From positions 124,001-188,000 of the forward strand of contig NZ_PTQW01000003.1 in the NCBI RefSeq assembly GCF_004343725.1: a stretch of DNA of 64,000 bases, in the 5' to 3' direction. Made by a program: the position numbers and the translations under genes. The stretch comes from Treponema sp. J25. GTDB taxonomy: Bacteria > Spirochaetota > Spirochaetia > Treponematales > Breznakiellaceae. Under the pieces are notes generated by a model that did not search any database, had not been told where the DNA came from, and saw nothing but the letters and a program-made list of their open reading frames with translations. The stretch's first letter is position 1. The number at the start of each line of letters is the position of its first letter. Positions 51,628 through 60,676 of the stretch are shown here, piece by piece.

Positions 51628-52380
51628 ATGGGGAGCCGCAATATCCGTTTGTTAATCGCCTATGATGGGACCGATTTCTCTGGCTGGCAACGGCAAGGTA
51701 ATGGTCGTTCTGTGCAGGGGGAAATTGAGCGGGCCCTGGAAAAAATACACCATGAACCGGTGCACCTTATAGGTTCAGGAAGAACCGATGCGGGGGTTCA
51801 TGCCATAGGCCAGGTTGCCAATTTTCATACCTCCATTACGTCTATCCCGGCAGAACGGTTCGTGATGGCCTTGAATGCGCTGCTTCCCCAGGATGTTCGT
51901 ATTCTCGAAGCCCGGGAAGCTTCTCCCGACTTTCATGCCCGTTTCGATGCCCGCTATCGGACCTACCGTTATTTTTTTGTCTGTGGGCGGCCGGCCCTAC
52001 CTCAGGAGCTTCGCTATGCTCACCAGTTATGGCGGGTTCCTGATATACGCCTTCTTTCTGCTTATTGTCGGGTGATCCACGGAGAACTGGATTGCTCCCT
52101 CTTTGCCAGTGCGGGTGATAGTAGCCTTTCCCGTCATCGATACATCGTGGGTTGTCGGTTTATCCAGGAGGGATCCTACCTGGTGTTTGAAATTACGGCC
52201 AATGCCTTTCTCTGGAAAATGGTGCGGTCCATCGTAGGCACCTTACTTTTTTATGAAGAGCGGGGGCTTGCGCCAGAAGAATTTGAGCGCATTGTTCTTC
52301 GGGGGAATCGAAAGGAAGCGGGTCCCACGGTCCCGCCCCGGGGCCTCTTTTTATGGCATATTGATTACTATCGAAATTAA
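51628..52380 (+). CDS. truA: tRNA pseudouridine(38-40) synthase TruA
   Basis: Isomerises uridines 38-40 in the anticodon stem. 250 residues with IAYDGTDFSGWQRQ, the catalytic aspartate in GSGRTDAGVHAIGQVANF (D near 51), RFDARYRTYRYFF and NAFLWKMVRSIVGTLLFYEE. The start is 2 nt after the previous stop. Confidence 0.96.
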   Translation: MGSRNIRLLIAYDGTDFSGWQRQGNGRSVQGEIERALEKIHHEPVHLIGSGRTDAGVHAIGQVANFHTSITSIPAERFVMALNALLPQDVRILEAREASPDFHARFDARYRTYRYFFVCGRPALPQELRYAHQLWRVPDIRLLSAYCRVIHGELDCSLFASAGDSSLSRHRYIVGCRFIQEGSYLVFEITANAFLWKMVRSIVGTLLFYEERGLAPEEFERIVLRGNRKEAGPTVPPRGLFLWHIDYYRN

Positions 52381-52398
52381 GAGAAAAAAGGACGAGGG

Positions 52399-53235
52399 AT
52401 GGAACTGCTAAGCCAGAAAAAAGCTGAAGCCCCTGAACAAGGGAAAGTAGTTACGGCAGAAAACGCCAGGGGAGAGCAGAGCATGCCCCTGCAGGGGGAG
52501 AATCCGCTTATTGTAGCGGCTGAGGCGGGGAAAAAAATCCTCGAGGCTGGGGGAGAAACCTATCGGGCCGAAGAAATGGTGGTTCGGCTATGTCGGCTCT
52601 GGTCCTGTAAGGATGCCGAATGTTTTGCCACCCCCACGGGAATCATGGCTTCTATAACCGGAGAGGATGGCAGAAGTTATGGGGTAGTCCGTCGCATTTC
52701 CCGTCGGTCCGTGAATCTCCATAAGCTCGGAGCCCTTATTCACCTGGTAGAAAGGGCGGAACAGGAAAAGCTCGATGAACACCTTTTCTTGTACTTCCTG
52801 CATCAATTAGAAATTGCCCAACCCTATCCCCTCCCTGTTTCTCTGGGAGCGGCAGGTCTGAGCACCTTCTTTTTTACCCTTTTGTTTCAGGGTTCCCTCG
52901 GAGATGGACTTGCGGCCTTTCTTGTGGGCATAGGAATAAAATTGGTGATGATCCACCTGCAAAAACGGAATCTCCCCGATTTTATTACCCACCTCGTCGG
53001 GGGGATGGTTGTAGCCCTCCTTTCGGGGGCTTGTTTTTCCCTCGGATTGGGGAAGCAACTGGATAAAATCATTATCGGTTCTATTATGCTGCTGGTGCCT
53101 GGTCTTGCTACGGTCAACGCCATTCGAGATACCATGGCGGGGGACCTGGTGGCAGGAATAGCCCGTTTCGCCGATGCGATTATTACCGCCATGGCCATTG
53201 CCATGGGGGTACTCCTCGTGGTGGTGTGGGGGTAG
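52399..53235 (+). CDS. ThrE/YjjP-like transporter, large subunit
   Basis: 278 residues: a polar N-terminal extension of about 33 residues, then a soluble domain (AAEAGKKILEAGGETYRAEEMVVRL) and about five membrane helices (ALLSGACFSLGLG, IIIGSIMLLVPGLATVNAIRDTMAGDLVAG). This is the YjjP/ThrE N-terminal type, associated with export of threonine/serine or, in E. coli YjjPB, succinate. The small subunit follows after 12 nt. AAGGACGAGGG precedes the ATG. Confidence 0.82.
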   Translation: MELLSQKKAEAPEQGKVVTAENARGEQSMPLQGENPLIVAAEAGKKILEAGGETYRAEEMVVRLCRLWSCKDAECFATPTGIMASITGEDGRSYGVVRRISRRSVNLHKLGALIHLVERAEQEKLDEHLFLYFLHQLEIAQPYPLPVSLGAAGLSTFFFTLLFQGSLGDGLAAFLVGIGIKLVMIHLQKRNLPDFITHLVGGMVVALLSGACFSLGLGKQLDKIIIGSIMLLVPGLATVNAIRDTMAGDLVAGIARFADAIITAMAIAMGVLLVVVWG

Positions 53236-53247
53236 GAGAACTTATTC

Positions 53248-53673
53248 ATGGAAGGAATTCTGTGGGCAGGCCTTTCCAGTGGGGCCTTTTCGATGGTGTT
53301 TCAGGTGAGGGGCCGTCATATACCCCTTTCAGCGTTGGGGGGAAGCCTCGGATGGGCCGTGTATCTCCTGGTGTATCGGGAGGCCCATCTCCTCGTGGTA
53401 GCCAATCTCCTTGCGGCCCTGGCAATTGCCCTCTATGCAGAAGTAATAGGGGCCTTATGCAAGACCCCTGCTACCACCTATCTGGCCTGCGCCCTTATTC
53501 CCCTCGTTCCCGGCGGGGGCATGTATTACACCCTTTCCTATTCAATTATGGGGAATCTTGAAAAAAGTCTTGCCACGGGGTTCGAAACCCTCAGCGCCGC
53601 TGGGGCCCTGGCAGGGGGGGTCGCTATTGGCTCGGTGATGGCCCGTCTTTTAAAGGCTCCCCGCGGCGGCTGA
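53248..53673 (+). CDS. ThrE/YjjB-like transporter, small subunit
   Basis: 141 residues with four membrane helices (LLVVANLLAALAIALYAEVI; TYLACALIPLVPGGGMYY), the C-terminal half of the ThrE fold encoded as a separate protein. It pairs with the gene just upstream to give the complete exporter. Its last 50 bp overlap the convergent corC-type gene. Confidence 0.82.
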   Translation: MEGILWAGLSSGAFSMVFQVRGRHIPLSALGGSLGWAVYLLVYREAHLLVVANLLAALAIALYAEVIGALCKTPATTYLACALIPLVPGGGMYYTLSYSIMGNLEKSLATGFETLSAAGALAGGVAIGSVMARLLKAPRGG

Positions 53674-54958
53674 TGATAACCTTGTCGATCCGGTTTCCAT
53701 CCATATCGACAATTTCGAACTGAAGGTCCTGCCAGGTGAACACTTCGCCGGTACGGGGAATTTTCCCGCTAATGTCCAGGATGAATCCCGCCAGGGTACT
53801 GTACTCTCGGTGATCGGGGAGTTCGTTCCGCTTTCCGAGAACCTCTGCTATTTCGTCGATATTTACGCCTCCCCCGACGAGGTATGAGCCATTTTCCCGT
53901 TTGATAATCTCTTCATGGTCCGCATCGGAACGGGAAAGTTCGCCCACGATTTCTTCGATCAGCTGCTGGAATTGAAGGATCCCCGAGAAACCCCCATATT
54001 CATCGATGATGCAGAGGATTTCCGTTTCTTCCTGTTTAAAGACTTCGAAGGCCCGAAGGGCCGGCATGGTCTCAGGAATGAACACGGCCTTTTTCATCAA
54101 TTGGGAAAGGTCGAGACTATTCCCCAAAGCAAGGGCCCGGTACAGGTCTTCTCGGTACAGAATGCCGATGATGTTATCCAGCGATTCCTTATACAGGGGG
54201 ATAAAGTGGGGTAACTCCTTACCCGATTTCAGAAGGCCCGCCAGATCAGGAATGGAAAGGGTCATATCAATCCCTTCGATTTCTGAACGATGGGTCATAA
54301 AGGTGCTTACCGGTCGATCCCCCAGGTAGAAGACCCCTTCCACCATATGCCGTTCCTTTGATTGCACAACCCCTGCCTGTTCTCCTTCGAGGAGGGCGAT
54401 GCGGAGCTCTTCTTCGGTGATGGGGGGCACGGTCTTTTCAGGGATCCTCAACAGGGTAACGATGAACTGGGTGCTTTTAGAAAGAAGATTTACCAGGGGA
54501 GTAAACATGAAGGTGATACCGTTGAGCACGGGGGTAACAAGGAGGGCGATGAATTCGGGATGAGAAAGGGCTATGTGTTTGGGAACCAATTCGCCCAGGA
54601 CGATAGAAATGTAGGTAACACCCAAAACCATCAGGGTTGCCCCCAGGGCTTCTGCGTAGGGCGCAAGAAGAGGAAGCTGCTGTAGCCCTTCTACCAGGGG
54701 GGCGGTGAGGTTCGCTCCTCCCACGGCCCCCGACACAATGCCGATAAGGGTGATGGCAATCTGAATGGTGGAAAGAAAGCGCCCTGGCTTTTCTTTTATG
54801 TGAAGTACCCGCTCATAGGACCGTTTTCCCTCCTGAACTCGGGCCTTGATGGTGCTGGTGCGGGAAGATACCAGGGACATTTCGGCCATCGAAAAAAAAC
54901 CGTTTACCAATGCCAGAAGTACGATGATGAGGAGATTCCACAAAAGGCTTGTATCCAT
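53624..54958 (-). CDS. CorC/HlyC (CNNM-like) membrane protein with CBS domains
   Basis: 444 residues: N-terminal transmembrane domain with three to four helices (LLIIVLLALVNGFFSMAEMSLV; FLSTIQIAITLIGIVSGAVGG; VTYISIVLGELVPKHIALSHP), a CBS pair (about 200-330, MTHRSEIEGID and FVFKQEETEILCIIDEYGG-like blocks) and a C-terminal CorC_HlyC domain (EYSTLAGFILDISGKIPRTGEVF). Family members export magnesium or cobalt or support ion homeostasis; the label hemolysin is historical. It is downstream of the HD-GYP gene, 4 nt apart. Confidence 0.88.
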   Translation of the reverse strand: MDTSLLWNLLIIVLLALVNGFFSMAEMSLVSSRTSTIKARVQEGKRSYERVLHIKEKPGRFLSTIQIAITLIGIVSGAVGGANLTAPLVEGLQQLPLLAPYAEALGATLMVLGVTYISIVLGELVPKHIALSHPEFIALLVTPVLNGITFMFTPLVNLLSKSTQFIVTLLRIPEKTVPPITEEELRIALLEGEQAGVVQSKERHMVEGVFYLGDRPVSTFMTHRSEIEGIDMTLSIPDLAGLLKSGKELPHFIPLYKESLDNIIGILYREDLYRALALGNSLDLSQLMKKAVFIPETMPALRAFEVFKQEETEILCIIDEYGGFSGILQFQQLIEEIVGELSRSDADHEEIIKRENGSYLVGGGVNIDEIAEVLGKRNELPDHREYSTLAGFILDISGKIPRTGEVFTWQDLQFEIVDMDGNRIDKVIISRRGEPLKDGPSPSQ

Positions 54959-54962
54959 GGAC

Positions 54963-56117
54963 TTATTCCGTCGCGAGGGGGATTTCTTCTTTTACCAGGG
55001 GGCGAAGAACGTGGACCCCTTCCTGGCTTGTTTCGATCACCTTGTTTTTTCCATCCGGTGTTTGTTCCCCCAGAATTTGTACCACCGGGAAACGGGGATT
55101 TTCCGGGTTTACATCCACCACCTGTCCCCGTTTTCCATTGGAAAGGAGAACGTATAAACCAATGGGATAAATTGACAGGGAATATACCAGGGCCCGCACC
55201 ACCGTATCATCGTACTGTTTTCCCACATTCTTAAGAAGATCGATCATGCCCGCATAGCCATTCTTGGCGTCCTTGTAGGGGCGGGGGGCCGTCAGGGCCT
55301 CATACGAACAGGCTACGGCGATTATTTTTGCATAGAGGCTGATTCTTTCGGCGGTAAGTTTCTGAGGGTAGCCCTCTCCATTTTCCCGTTCGTGGTGTTC
55401 CAGAACGGCCACACAGATATTCAAAGGAAAATCGGCGGCCTTCAGGATGTTGTAACTTAAAATAGGGTGAGAAAGGATCGCCTTCCGTTCCTGCACGGTG
55501 AGGGGCCTGTTTGCCATGTAGAGCTGGGGTGGCAGTTTCAGCATGCCAATTTCGTGAAGAAGGGCCGCGGTTCCCAGTTCAATGAGTCGATGGTTAGGGA
55601 GTTTCAGATACAGCCCGATGACGATCGCAATGATTGTGGAGTTTACGGTGTGAACAACCAGGAAATTCTGTTGTTTTTCGGCGGGTTTCAGGGAACGGAG
55701 GATAAATCGTCGTTGCTGCCGCACTATTTCGCAGAGTTCCTTTACTTTTTCTGCGATTTCTTTTGCAGAAAGTTCTTTCTTTGTGGCATAGCGAACAAAG
55801 AGGTTCTCCACATATTGAATAAGGTGATGGTAATAATCGCTGGTGCGATTCAACTCCTTTTTATCGTCCTCTTCGGTTTCTTCCGCCCCTTCCTTCGCTG
55901 GGGCTTCCTGGGTACTGGCCGAACCAGTTTCTGCGCTGTACTCTGGTCGCAGTTCTCCTTCGGTATAGATTTCTCGAAACTCCCAGTCCAGAAGTGCCTG
56001 GATAAGCTCTTGTTTAAAGGGTATCTCCGGTGTGGTAAGAATAAACTGGCCATCCAGGTAGGTCGGCTTTGTAAAGTAGTATCCAGCCGGGATGTTTTTT
56101 ATCACCATCGATTCCAT
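54963..56117 (-). CDS. HD-GYP domain protein with HE in place of HD
   Basis: 384 residues. An N-terminal DUF3391-like region (VIKNIPAGYYFTKPTYLDG) and an acidic linker precede an HD-GYP domain. The GYP block is intact (LEHHERENGEGYPQKL, near 238-253), but the first metal motif reads ALLHEIGMLKLP (H188, E189) where HDIGK is normal. HD-GYP proteins hydrolyse c-di-GMP; the change of the Asp ligand and the missing Lys question this. A C-terminal extension (VDVNPENPRFPVVQILGEQT) resembles those of other HD-GYP proteins. The start may be M1 or M4. Confidence 0.82.
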   Translation of the reverse strand: MESMVIKNIPAGYYFTKPTYLDGQFILTTPEIPFKQELIQALLDWEFREIYTEGELRPEYSAETGSASTQEAPAKEGAEETEEDDKKELNRTSDYYHHLIQYVENLFVRYATKKELSAKEIAEKVKELCEIVRQQRRFILRSLKPAEKQQNFLVVHTVNSTIIAIVIGLYLKLPNHRLIELGTAALLHEIGMLKLPPQLYMANRPLTVQERKAILSHPILSYNILKAADFPLNICVAVLEHHERENGEGYPQKLTAERISLYAKIIAVACSYEALTAPRPYKDAKNGYAGMIDLLKNVGKQYDDTVVRALVYSLSIYPIGLYVLLSNGKRGQVVDVNPENPRFPVVQILGEQTPDGKNKVIETSQEGVHVLRPLVKEEIPLATE

Positions 56118-56189
56118 CTCTTCTTCTGCCCCCGTTGACCCAATGGGTCCTTTCTTCTATCATTTTCGGTAAATATAAGGAGAAACCAA

Positions 56190-57008
56190 TTGAAATTCAA
56201 ATCACTATTCTTCCTGTTCAATGTATCGCTTATTATATCATTTTTCTTTGTATTTGCCCTCCCCTTTTTTATCCTGGGGCCTTCTTTTGCTCTTTCTTTC
56301 TGGCAATCTAACTGGCCCCTCGCCCTCTTTTTTATCATTATTCTGGCTATCCTCAACGGTTTTTACTTTTACAATCGCCCCCTTTTTACCCTGCTTGAAC
56401 GGGAAGATTGGCCTGCCCTGGCCCACTATCTGGAAGGGCGGATCCTGGATCGCCAGCGATTTTTCCCCTATCTGGTGAATCTGTTGGCCCATACCTATGT
56501 GGTCCTTTCTGATTTTACCGGTCTCCATCGGCTCGAAAGCGCCCTGCGCCAGAAAAAGCCCCGGTTGTTAGAAAAGATCGCCCTTATCTTTGGCCTTGCC
56601 TATATTCTGGAATCCCGCCACGAGGAAGCGATTTCCTTTCTTTCACGATACCGAAATAACGGGAAAAAAGCCCAGGAACAGTGGATTTCCCTGTATTATG
56701 CCTTTTCTCTTTTGTATACCCGGAACTATGAAAAAGCAGGCCCCGTGCTTAGTGAACTCTGTGAACAGGCCTCGGAACCCCTCGTGGTGGCGCTGGCGGC
56801 TTACTTTGTGCGGCAGAGTCTCCTGGTGGCATTCCCTGCCGAAAAAGAACGGTGGGAAAACCTGGTTACAAGGGCCCTGCAACGGGTTCGATCCATGGTC
56901 CCCGATCGATCCCGATGGGAGCGGGAACTTTCCCGTAACCAGGGAGATCTGGCTATTGCTATCCTGGCTAAACCCCTTGCGGAGGCCGCCCTTCTCATAT
57001 ATACCTGA
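56190..57008 (+). CDS. Membrane protein with helical-repeat domain, unknown function
   Basis: 272 residues from TTG 56190, which has AAGGAG 7 nt upstream. Two membrane helices occupy about 5-30 (FFLFNVSLIISFFFVFALPFF) and 42-62 (WPLALFFIIILAILNGFYFY). The rest is helical with TPR-like units (ALIFGLAYILESRHEEAISF; YYAFSLLYTRNYEKAGPVLS). It is divergent from the HD-GYP gene. No specific function. Confidence 0.65.
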   Translation: MKFKSLFFLFNVSLIISFFFVFALPFFILGPSFALSFWQSNWPLALFFIIILAILNGFYFYNRPLFTLLEREDWPALAHYLEGRILDRQRFFPYLVNLLAHTYVVLSDFTGLHRLESALRQKKPRLLEKIALIFGLAYILESRHEEAISFLSRYRNNGKKAQEQWISLYYAFSLLYTRNYEKAGPVLSELCEQASEPLVVALAAYFVRQSLLVAFPAEKERWENLVTRALQRVRSMVPDRSRWERELSRNQGDLAIAILAKPLAEAALLIYT

Positions 57009-57196
57009 AAAAAGGTTGAAGGGGCAAAGGTGTAAAGGACTGTCCGTTTTATAAGGGGACAGGATCGGCATGGAGTGATAGCGACGGTGTAAAGGACCGC
57101 AAGAGAAACGGTAAAGGGACCCCGGGGATGCCGGGCTGGGGCAGAAAAAAGCTCCGCCAGCGTTAAAAGGATTATCGGAATAAGCGGGCCCCTTTT
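57009..57196 (+). other. Repeat-containing leader region upstream of alaA
   Basis: Contains GGTGTAAAGGAC twice, at 57029-57040 and 57086-57097, and a degenerate GGTAAAGGGAC at 57110-57120. GC-rich inverted segments follow (CCCCGGGGATGCCGGGCTGGGG at about 57121-57143 in part). No open frame of interest. Confidence 0.4.
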
Positions 57197-57225
57197 TTGG
57201 GGTAAAGCATTCAGAAATGTATACA
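57197..57225 (+). promoter_or_regulatory. Promoter of alaA
   Basis: TTGGGG (57197-57202), 17 nt, TATACA (57220-57225), followed by an AGAGGAG ribosome-binding site. Confidence 0.5.
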
Positions 57226-57248
57226 CTATATTCAAAGAGGAGCAACCT

Positions 57249-58478
57249 ATGAGAAGCTTTGAAAAATCCCACAAGTTAGACAATGTCTGTTATGATATTC
57301 GGGGCCCCGTACTCCGGGAAGCAAAGCGACTTGAAGCAGAGGGCTACCGTATTTTAAAGCTGAATATAGGAAATCCTGCGGCCTTTGGATTTACCGCACC
57401 GGATGAAATCCTCCATGATATTATCGTGAATCTGCAGAATGCCCAGGGATACTGCGATTCCCAGGGTCTGTTTCCTGCCCGCAAGGCGGTGATGCAGGAG
57501 TTCCAGGAAAAGGGTATCATGGATGTTACGGTGGATGATATCTTTATTGGGAACGGCGTAAGTGAGCTTATCATGATGGCCATGCAGGGCCTCTTGAATG
57601 AGGGCGATGAAGTGTTAATCCCTGCCCCCGATTATCCCCTGTGGACCGCGGCGGTAAATCTTTCGGGGGGGACCGCCGTTCACTATCGGTGCGACGAGGC
57701 CTCGGCCTGGAATCCCGATATCAAGGACCTGGCTTCCAAGATAACCAGTAACACCAAGGCTATCGTGGTTATTAATCCCAATAATCCCACCGGCGCGGTG
57801 TATGAGCGGGATATCCTGGAAGCCATTGCCCATCTTGCGGCGGAGCATGGGCTTATCGTATTTGCCGACGAAATATACGACAAAATCCTGTACGATGGGG
57901 CTACCCATGTTCCCATGGCTTCTATCAATCCCGATATTCTTACCATTACTTTTAATGGTCTTTCAAAGGCCTACCGGGCAGCGGGATTCCGGTCAGGCTG
58001 GATGGTGCTTTCGGGAAATAAAAAGCTCGCCGCAGGTTATCGGGAGGGTCTTGAGATGCTTTCGAACATGCGGCTCTGTGCCAATGTGCCGGCCCAGTAT
58101 GGCATTCAGACGGCCCTGGGAGGCTATCAGAGTATTCGGGACCTGGTCTTACCGGGAGGACGGCTTAAGGAGCAGCGGGATCTCTGTGTGTCCCTGGTGA
58201 ATAGTATCCCCGGCCTTTCGGTGGTGCCCCCCCGGGGAGCCCTGTATTGTTTCCCGCGGATAGATACGAAGCGCTTTAACATCACCAATGATGAACAGTT
58301 TGTGATGGATCTCCTCCGGAGTCAGCACATTCTCCTGGTCCATGGGACCGGTTTTAACTGGTTTGAGCCGGACCATTTCCGTATCGTGTTCCTGCCGGAT
58401 ACGGCAACCTTGGCGGATGCCCTGGGACGCCTGAAGACGTTCTTGCAGACCTATCGACAGGTCCCCGATGGGATCTGA
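57249..58478 (+). CDS. alaA: Alanine aminotransferase AlaA-type PLP enzyme
   Basis: 409-residue class I/II aminotransferase converting pyruvate and glutamate to alanine and 2-oxoglutarate. It matches the enteric AlaA pattern closely from the N-terminus: KLDNVCYDIRGPVLREAKRL, LKLNIGNPAAFGF, AQGYCDSQGLFPARKAVMQ and DIFIGNGVSELIMMAMQ. PLP contacts are in IPAPDYPLWTAAVNLSGG and INPNNPTGAVY; FADEIYDKILYDG and the lysine in FNGLSKAYRAAGFRSGW are present. Alanine feeds peptidoglycan synthesis. Confidence 0.93.
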   Translation: MRSFEKSHKLDNVCYDIRGPVLREAKRLEAEGYRILKLNIGNPAAFGFTAPDEILHDIIVNLQNAQGYCDSQGLFPARKAVMQEFQEKGIMDVTVDDIFIGNGVSELIMMAMQGLLNEGDEVLIPAPDYPLWTAAVNLSGGTAVHYRCDEASAWNPDIKDLASKITSNTKAIVVINPNNPTGAVYERDILEAIAHLAAEHGLIVFADEIYDKILYDGATHVPMASINPDILTITFNGLSKAYRAAGFRSGWMVLSGNKKLAAGYREGLEMLSNMRLCANVPAQYGIQTALGGYQSIRDLVLPGGRLKEQRDLCVSLVNSIPGLSVVPPRGALYCFPRIDTKRFNITNDEQFVMDLLRSQHILLVHGTGFNWFEPDHFRIVFLPDTATLADALGRLKTFLQTYRQVPDGI

Positions 58479-58539
58479 TATTCCGGGGGAACCTAAGGGC
58501 TCTGTAAGGGAAGTACTTTCCCCGCTGGTTTCTGGAAAT

Positions 58540-58580
58540 AAAAAAAGACGATGCGCCTGGACGTCGATACGCGCACCGTC
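58540..58580 (-). terminator. Rho-independent terminator of the lepB-PBP-maf operon
   Basis: Read on the minus strand: GACGGTGCGC (58580-58571), 14-nt loop, GCGCATCGTC (58556-58547; one mismatch), then seven T (58546-58540). It lies about 190 nt beyond the stop of the minus-strand operon. On the plus strand no T tract follows, so it is not a good alaA terminator. Confidence 0.7.
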
Positions 58581-58705
58581 TCCATGGGGGATTATCCACC
58601 ATTACCTTTTGTATCGACCAAAAGGCGTCAGTTCTTTATAGTTTTTGATACGAATTGGTCCCTCTTTTTATACTTCTATCCAGAAAAGGGGAAGGGGAGA
58701 ACTGG

Positions 58706-58748
58706 GGGCCTTTCTCAAAGCCTTCTTGGGTGAATCTGAGAAAGGCCC
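58706..58748. other. Perfect 12-bp inverted repeat downstream of the maf-like gene
   Basis: GGGCCTTTCTCA (58706-58717) and TGAGAAAGGCCC (58737-58748) form a perfect stem around a 19-nt loop. It sits 18 nt from the stop of the minus-strand gene, without a T tract on either side. It might stabilise the 3' end of that mRNA. Confidence 0.5.
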
Positions 58749-58766
58749 GAGACACCTTTGATGTTT

Positions 58767-60674
58767 TTACAAAGAAAGATAGGGAGCTAATCGAGTTTTA
58801 AGGTAGTTAATCCCCTGCAGGAGGGGGGTCCCCGTACCTGGAGAAAGGGGAGGCTTTTGGATGGAGCCTGATTGCATGTTGAGAGATTCAGAATTCTCAG
58901 AACCTTCATTTTGAAGGGATGCCATCACAAAATCTAAAAGAGGAGACAAGGGGCTGGCTTGAGTGTACAGGAAGAATTGATCCTTGCTTTTTGTATGCCC
59001 GGGGGAAGGGGTCTGCGTTGTAGGGAAGGGGTGCTGACCGCTTTCGATACAGAGGGGGACCCAGCCTCTTTTTGAGGAAAGCCCTATTTTATCCACGCCT
59101 TTTTCAAGATGCTCTAACTCCTGCCAGGCCCTCTGGATCCACTGGCTGAGGATTTTTTCCCGTTCCGACAAAGGGAAGGTTGCTTCGAATTGGGCCTGGG
59201 CTTCAACCACCAGTTGTCGCAGGGTTTCATTGATCTTTTGTCGCTGGAGGGGCATGGCGAGGAGCTCTTCAAGGGATCCCTTTTGTAGTCCCCGAATGGC
59301 AAGTCCCCGTGAGCTCAGGCTCCGGGGCACTGCCTCAGGATAGTGGGCAAATCGCTCTTCAAACCAGTGGGCATACAGGAGCATCCGCTCGTCGGTCCAC
59401 AGGGGCTGACCATCCATCGCGTACCGTTGACGGGGGTTCCCGCTCCGCAGCACCTGAAAGAGCTCCGTGGCCTGGGGCCTGAAGCGAAAGGCCCTGGTAT
59501 GGGTCCGTTCTTCGAACAGGGCCCCTTTGTAATGGGTTTGATAGTCCGGAAAGCCCAGATCAAGTCCCCCAATCCAGAGGGGGTGAGCTCCCGTGTATCG
59601 GGCAAAATCCCATGCAGAGGTCGCTACGGAGCCTCCTGCCCCAAGGAGTCCCCGCTGAGCGAGGCTTTGTTCAACCCATAGCCCGAGGGGAGAGGGGGTG
59701 TTGCAGAAAAAGGTGGTCCGCCGTTTTGTCCGGAAGACTCCGGGATAGACGGTGGTGTCCGTGATGAGCACGCTTTGTTCAAGGGAGCAGTGGTCCAGGT
59801 GGCGGTAATTCCAATACTGAGGGTCCATCACCATGACAAAATCAGGGGCTACTCCTTCTTGAAGCAAAAACCGCAGGGCCGTATCTACTGCGATGATACA
59901 ACATCGGTCGTAGAGTTCTTTCAGAAAGGGCCGCAGTTCGTCGAGGGACGGCCCTGCCGCAACGATAAGGGTGGGAATCCCCTGGAGCTTCTGGGAAAAA
60001 TACGTAATACCAGGGGTGTTCTGGATCTCAGGAAGGTTGTGGAGAAGGTTGCTCACCCAGCGTTTCCCGAATTTTCGAAGGGTATTCCGGTTAATACGAT
60101 GTTTCTGTTCCCAATGGTGCAAAGCCTCAAGGAAAGGGTCATACCATTCCCTGTCAAGAGAATATAAGGTGGGGTTCGTTATAAGGTCTGGGGGGGGCTC
60201 CGCAATGGGGTGAAACTGCTCTGCTTCGATGCGACGGAGAATTTCCAGCAATTGAGCCGGCTCTCCTCCTATGATCCAGAACAGGGAGCCCTTTGTTGTT
60301 TCTGTCGTTGACAGAAAAAGAGGGGAAAGGTCCACAAGTTCCAGGGCTTTTTGAATGAAGAACCCATGGCGTTCAATAATGATGAGGGGGCGATGGGGAA
60401 AGCGCTGGCGGAGCGCCAGGGGAAGGTACCCAAGACCAAAACCAAGCACCACCAGGGGGGCTTCCCTATCTGGGACCGTTGCGGCTATTCGTTCTGCTTC
60501 CCGGATAGGATCCCGGGGGGAATGAACATGTTTTCCCTCTATCATAAGGGAGGGATATCCTGAATTGGTGGCAATAAAGCTATGCTGAAAAGAAGGTGGC
60601 GTAAGGGGCGTGGTGAAAATCCGGAGTAACTCAGGAAAGCTCTGGGTAAGGGCTCGGTAATTTGCCTCACGCAT
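58767..60674 (-). CDS. Maf-type motility/flagellin glycosylation protein (DUF115)
   Basis: 635 residues. The DUF115 (MptE-like) core is clear: GIPTLIVAAGPSLDELRPFL (about 233-252), CCIIAVDTALRFLLQEGVAPDFVMVMDPQ and GGSVATSAWDFARYTGAHPLWIGGLDLGF. Proteins with this core are called Maf or motility-associated factor and transfer nonulosonic-acid-type sugars onto flagellins in several bacteria. Spirochaete flagellins are reported to be glycosylated, so a flagellar target is plausible. The C-terminal region is low in conservation and Ser/Pro-rich. It starts 2 nt after the transpeptidase stop. Confidence 0.82.
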   Translation of the reverse strand: MREANYRALTQSFPELLRIFTTPLTPPSFQHSFIATNSGYPSLMIEGKHVHSPRDPIREAERIAATVPDREAPLVVLGFGLGYLPLALRQRFPHRPLIIIERHGFFIQKALELVDLSPLFLSTTETTKGSLFWIIGGEPAQLLEILRRIEAEQFHPIAEPPPDLITNPTLYSLDREWYDPFLEALHHWEQKHRINRNTLRKFGKRWVSNLLHNLPEIQNTPGITYFSQKLQGIPTLIVAAGPSLDELRPFLKELYDRCCIIAVDTALRFLLQEGVAPDFVMVMDPQYWNYRHLDHCSLEQSVLITDTTVYPGVFRTKRRTTFFCNTPSPLGLWVEQSLAQRGLLGAGGSVATSAWDFARYTGAHPLWIGGLDLGFPDYQTHYKGALFEERTHTRAFRFRPQATELFQVLRSGNPRQRYAMDGQPLWTDERMLLYAHWFEERFAHYPEAVPRSLSSRGLAIRGLQKGSLEELLAMPLQRQKINETLRQLVVEAQAQFEATFPLSEREKILSQWIQRAWQELEHLEKGVDKIGLSSKRGWVPLCIESGQHPFPTTQTPSPGHTKSKDQFFLYTQASPLSPLLDFVMASLQNEGSENSESLNMQSGSIQKPPLSPGTGTPLLQGINYLKTRLAPYLSL

Positions 60675-60676
60675 GG

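Noticed and set aside
58551-58733. 60-codon plus-strand frame after alaA
   Set aside because: No ribosome-binding site; its beginning is the arm of the minus-strand terminator.
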